This document shows, piece after piece, positions 23,932-26,735 of a stretch of DNA of 26,735 nt (within the stretch, counting starts at the first letter, position 1; each line of letters starts with the position of its first letter). This DNA comes from Anaerolineales bacterium (GTDB taxonomy: Bacteria; Chloroflexota; Anaerolineae; Anaerolineales; UBA4823). The notes beneath the pieces were generated by a model. That model worked only from the letters and a program-made list of their open reading frames with translations. It did not search any database and was not told where the DNA came from. The position numbers and the translations under genes are program-made. The DNA is taken from the NCBI GenBank assembly GCA_016932955.1, contig JAFGBV010000168.1, forward strand, positions 1 through 26,735, written 5' to 3'.

Positions 23932-24960
23932 ATGCATTTCTCGATCATCCATACTATCGAAGAGTTAGAAACCTTAGCAGGCGAATGGAATGCACTGCTG
24001 AAACAGAGTGCAAGTGACGTGCCATTTCTGCGCCACGAGTACCTGACGGCGTGGTGGAAAACGCTGGGCGGTGGGGAATGGCCAGAAGGGGAGCTGCTGG
24101 TGGTGATTGCACGAGATGGCGATGGCGGGCTGCTGGGGATCGCGCCGCTGTTTTGTACGAGCCATGGCGATCGACCAAGACCATCTTTGCTCTTCCTGGG
24201 CAGCATCGAGATCTCCGATTACCTGGATGTGATCGCTCGCCCAGAGCATGTATCCGCATTCGTGGCAGGCGCACTGGACGTGCTGGCAGAGGCGGATAAC
24301 CCGGATTGGGTCGCATTGGACTTGTACAACCTGCTCGATTCGTCACCGACGATCGTGGCACTGCAGGCTGCTGCAGAAGGGAAGGGCTGGGAGGTGAGGC
24401 AAGAGGCGCTGCAGCACTGCCCATCGATCCACCTGCCGGGAGACTTTGAGAAATACCTGGCCGAGCAGGTGGAAAAGAAGCAACGCCATGAAATCCGGCG
24501 CAAGATGCGCCGGGCGCAGGAATACGAGCAGCCGGTGCGGTGGTACATTGCGGAAGAGCCAGCCAACCTGGATGATGAGATCGACGCCTTCCTGGCGTTG
24601 ATGGCACATGATTCGGAGAAGGATCGCTTCCTGACGGAGGCGATGTGTACGCAGATGCGCACGGCGCTGCAGGTTGCCTACCACGGCGGCTGGCTGCAAC
24701 TGGCTTTTCTGGAAGTGGGCGGCAGGAAAGCGGCTGGCTACTTGAACTTCGATTACGCAGATACGATCTGGGTTTACAACTCCGGGCTGGATTTTTCATT
24801 CCGCGAGCTCTCCCCGGGGTGGGTGCTGCTGGGGCACCTGCTGCAGTGGGCCAACGAGCACCAGCGCAAGGTTTTCGACTTCATGCGCGGGGACGAGGAG
24901 TACAAATATCGCTTCGGGGCTGTTGACCGGCGTGTGGTAAGGGTGACGATCCGACGCTGA
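23932..24960 (+). CDS. GNAT-like acyltransferase of the BioF2/FemAB-like group
   Basis: The 342-residue cytoplasmic protein looks like a double-GNAT-fold acetyltransferase of the Acetyltransf_6 (BioF2-like) group. Supporting segments are the N-terminal FLRHEYLTAWWKTLGGGEWP (about residues 33-52), the basic KKQRHEIRRKMRRAQE helix (about 188-203), and the C-terminal DFMRGDEEYKYRFGA, a hallmark of the group. Such proteins often modify cell-envelope glycans or lipids; substrate here is unknown. I prefer the ATG at 23932 because GGGAG (23922-23926) lies 5 bases before it; in-frame ATGs at 23917 and 23920 would add up to five residues. It is divergent from the pseudophosphatase gene and followed by an MFS transporter. 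Confidence 0.87.
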   Translation: MHFSIIHTIEELETLAGEWNALLKQSASDVPFLRHEYLTAWWKTLGGGEWPEGELLVVIARDGDGGLLGIAPLFCTSHGDRPRPSLLFLGSIEISDYLDVIARPEHVSAFVAGALDVLAEADNPDWVALDLYNLLDSSPTIVALQAAAEGKGWEVRQEALQHCPSIHLPGDFEKYLAEQVEKKQRHEIRRKMRRAQEYEQPVRWYIAEEPANLDDEIDAFLALMAHDSEKDRFLTEAMCTQMRTALQVAYHGGWLQLAFLEVGGRKAAGYLNFDYADTIWVYNSGLDFSFRELSPGWVLLGHLLQWANEHQRKVFDFMRGDEEYKYRFGAVDRRVVRVTIRR

Positions 24961-24987
24961 TGAGGAAAAATGGCCACGCCCAGGGGG

Positions 24988-25020
24988 ATTGTTTTCTCAA
25001 GAAAGCAATGAGAAACCAAT
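24988..25020 (+). terminator. Hairpin after the acyltransferase gene
   Basis: ATTGTTTTCTC (24988-24998) pairs with GAGAAACCAAT (25010-25020) at 10 of 11 positions around an 11-base loop. It lies 27 bases after the stop. The only T-run (25035-25039) is 14 bases later, so it is a weak terminator candidate. Confidence 0.25.
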
Positions 25021-25126
25021 AGGATGATGACAGATTTTTGGGAGAGGGGGAATTGTATTGAATTGAAATAATGCAGAGAACAACTGGCCATGACCTTTAC
25101 AGATTTCCTGCGCAAAATGACGACTC

Positions 25127-26278
25127 ATGAATAGAACTGGTGCGAGACTACCCTGCGGTATTCCATCTGACCTGGCTGTCATTGCAATCGCGATGTTCTT
25201 ATGGGGACTGGGCGAAGGTCTGTTCATCTTCTTTCTTCCGCTGGCTCTGCAGAGGTGGGATACGGATGCGGCGCAGATTGGCGCTGTACTCAGCATGATT
25301 GGGGTGACGATGGCTGTCGTGCAGGCTCCGGCGGGGTACCTATCCGACCGTTTTGGGAGGCGCCCGTTGATCCTGGCAGCCATGGTATTGGGAATCGCCG
25401 CTGCAGTGCTGATGGCAATGGCTGAAAGCCTGCCGGTTTTTGTCGCCGGGTTATTGGCGTATGGCTTCACCTCATTTATTGTCGCACCGATCAACAGTTA
25501 TATTACCAGCCTACGCGGCAACTGGAGTGTGCAGCGCGCGGTGACGTTCGTTTCTGCTGCGATGCAGGTGGGCGGGATCATCGGACCTGTAATGGGAGGG
25601 CGGGTGGCGGATACGGTGGGAATGGCGATCATCTTCCGCTATTCCAGTGGGCTGTTCCTCGTTGCCACGCTGGTGATCTTGCTTGCAAAACGCCCGGTGG
25701 TGCTGGAGGAACAAGAAGCATCCATTCATTTGGCCAATCCGTTAGCAAACCCGCGGTTCCTTGGATACCTGGTGATCGTTTTCCTCACTATACTTCCCCT
25801 CAGTGTGCCACAACAACTCACCTCCCTCTATTTACAGAATGTTCATCATCTTTCGACCCAGCAAATCGGAATTCTGGGAACGATCGCTAGCATCGGCACG
25901 GCCTTTATGATGTTCTCGCTTGGGAGTCTACAGGCGCAACGCGGCATGCTGGCTGGGCAACTGCTCATAGCTGGTTTTGCTTTTTTGATGTGGCGAGGAA
26001 GGAGTATGGTGGCATTTTCTGGCGGATACTTTTTGGTTGGCGGATATCGCCTGTACCGTTCGATGGCTCTGGCCTATTCGCGCGGGCTGGTCAAAGCTGG
26101 GGACATGGGGCTGGCGTATGGACTGGTTGAGACCGGCAATGCCCTGGCGGTCATTGTGGCTCCACTGGCAGCAGGGTTCCTGTACGATTACAAGCCGGAA
26201 GCAGTCTATACGGCAAGCCTGGCAGCTCTCGCTTTCACCGCGATCCTGAATGGGTTCCTGCGCGAAAAAGGCAAATGA
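25127..26278 (+). CDS. Major facilitator superfamily transporter
   Basis: The 383-residue integral membrane protein has about 12 hydrophobic helices. MFS motif A appears as GYLSDRFGRRPLI (about residues 65-77) between helices 2 and 3, and helix 1 begins FLWGLGEGLFIFFLPLAL. The second-half motif is eroded (SLQAQRG). It is likely a proton-driven exporter or metabolite transporter; substrate cannot be told. ATG 25127 is the first start after an in-frame stop at 25118-25120, and no clear RBS is seen, so a later Met (for example residue 23) is possible but would clip helix 1. It follows the acyltransferase gene by 166 bases. Confidence 0.88.
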   Translation: MNRTGARLPCGIPSDLAVIAIAMFLWGLGEGLFIFFLPLALQRWDTDAAQIGAVLSMIGVTMAVVQAPAGYLSDRFGRRPLILAAMVLGIAAAVLMAMAESLPVFVAGLLAYGFTSFIVAPINSYITSLRGNWSVQRAVTFVSAAMQVGGIIGPVMGGRVADTVGMAIIFRYSSGLFLVATLVILLAKRPVVLEEQEASIHLANPLANPRFLGYLVIVFLTILPLSVPQQLTSLYLQNVHHLSTQQIGILGTIASIGTAFMMFSLGSLQAQRGMLAGQLLIAGFAFLMWRGRSMVAFSGGYFLVGGYRLYRSMALAYSRGLVKAGDMGLAYGLVETGNALAVIVAPLAAGFLYDYKPEAVYTASLAALAFTAILNGFLREKGK

Positions 26279-26308
26279 GATCGCAACGGTAGAAGGTAAG
26301 TTGATTGT

Positions 26309-26322
26309 AGAATATATATTCT
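26309..26322. repeat. AT-rich perfect palindrome between convergent genes
   Basis: AGAATATATATTCT reads the same on both strands. It lies in the 58-base gap between the convergent MFS gene and the radical SAM gene, with GAAAAA next to it, so on the minus strand TTTTTC precedes it. It may contribute to termination, but the stem is weak. Confidence 0.3.
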
Positions 26323-26336
26323 GAAAAACAGGATGT

Positions 26337-26735
26337 TTAACGCCGGGGCATCCCCCAGCCGCCAAGATCGACCGTCTCAGGGTGGTCGCTCCAGATGCCG
26401 GCGATGGGGGTGTGACACTTGGGGCAGGTGCCATCGGCGGTGATGTGGTAGGCACGGATGGTATAGCCGGTGCGCTCAATGAGGGGGGTGCGGCAGTGGG
26501 GGCAGTAGGTGTTCTCATAGCCCTTGGTGCGCCCGGGGATGTTGCCGGCATAGACGTAGCGCAGACCGGCCTCTTCGCCGATCTCAGCGGCGCGCACCAG
26601 GGTGCTGACGGGGGTGGGGGGCAGGTCGGTCTTCTTATAATCGGGGTGGAAGGCGGTAACGTGCCAGGGGATATCGGGGGAAACGGAGGCGATGAAGGTG
26701 GCAGCCTCCATCAACTCCTCATTGCTGTCATTGAA
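26337..26735 (-). CDS. amrS: AmmeMemoRadiSam system radical SAM enzyme, C-terminal part
   Basis: This is the C-terminal 132 residues of a longer protein; the reading frame stays open to the window edge, so the N-terminal part with the CxxxCxxC radical SAM site is outside. The segment FNDSNEEL, then SPDIPWHVTAFHPDYKKTD, then EAGLRYVYAGNIPG and YENTYCPHCRTPLIERTGY is typical of AmrS, usually found with MEMO- and AMMECR1-like proteins. The tail has a zinc-ribbon-like pair of CPxC motifs (CPHC and CPKC). The stop is TAA at 26337-26339. Partner genes are not in view; they may lie beyond the right edge. Confidence 0.9.
   Translation of the reverse strand, partial: FNDSNEELMEAATFIASVSPDIPWHVTAFHPDYKKTDLPPTPVSTLVRAAEIGEEAGLRYVYAGNIPGRTKGYENTYCPHCRTPLIERTGYTIRAYHITADGTCPKCHTPIAGIWSDHPETVDLGGWGMPRR

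Noticed and set aside
23954..24799. 281-codon open frame opposite the acyltransferase gene
   Set aside because: Pro/Ser/Arg-rich antisense shadow without RBS; the sense frame carries recognisable acetyltransferase motifs.
1..26735. CRISPR arrays, insertion sequences, transposases, integrases or phage genes
   Set aside because: I saw no regularly spaced direct repeats, no transposase or integrase motifs, and no attachment-site duplication of the tRNA end.

Overview
The window looks like a chromosomal segment of a Chloroflexota-type bacterium, most plausibly Anaerolineae-like. This is inferred from gene content and protein style, not from any database match. The signs are a nadC-nadA-nadB operon, membrane proteins with Thr/Pro-rich extracytoplasmic tails, a VWA/FHA plus PP2C pair, a CHAT protease with a membrane partner, and a membrane-anchored helix-hairpin-helix protein. 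Visible promoters resemble a normal housekeeping sigma factor, often with a TTGCC-type -35 box.

Layout. (1) 1-711: sdhB, the iron-sulfur subunit of succinate dehydrogenase/fumarate reductase. (2) 712-3215: an accessory-looking block with a 16-bp inverted repeat, a promoter, a small four-helix membrane protein, an S66 (MccF/LD-carboxypeptidase) peptidase, a small helical protein of unknown function, and a GC-rich palindrome. (3) 3275-6936, minus strand: the de novo NAD operon nadC-nadA-nadB, with a recognisable promoter and an inverted repeat over its -35 box. (4) 7096-16969, plus strand: a tightly packed series comprising a VWA/FHA membrane protein, a PP2C phosphatase, an M1-type metallopeptidase lipoprotein, a lipoprotein, a membrane protein, a P-loop kinase-like protein, trmD, a GPH/SLC45-like transporter and an RluA-type pseudouridine synthase. 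(5) 17023-17095: tRNA-Arg(CCT). It is followed by a 21-bp hairpin behind its own promoter, then a CHAT-protease gene overlapping a single-pass membrane partner, then a membrane-anchored HhH protein. (6) 20934-23803, minus strand: a PP2C-like pseudophosphatase/beta-propeller membrane protein coupled to yjjX. (7) 23932-26278, plus strand: a BioF2/FemAB-like acetyltransferase and an MFS transporter. (8) 26337-26735, minus strand: the C-terminal part of an AmmeMemoRadiSam radical SAM enzyme, cut by the window edge.

How genes work together. NadB oxidises aspartate to iminoaspartate, NadA condenses it with dihydroxyacetone phosphate to quinolinate, and NadC converts quinolinate to nicotinate mononucleotide; all three are on one transcript. 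The FHA reader and PP2C eraser are translationally coupled and both membrane-anchored, which suggests phospho-Ser/Thr signalling at the membrane, though no kinase is visible here. The best candidate for an undescribed system is the CHAT protease and membrane-partner pair with its upstream hairpin RNA. Its catalytic dyad is intact, the two genes overlap by 17 bases, and the partner has a helical cytoplasmic head that could be the protease's docking site or substrate. Its function is not established from sequence alone.
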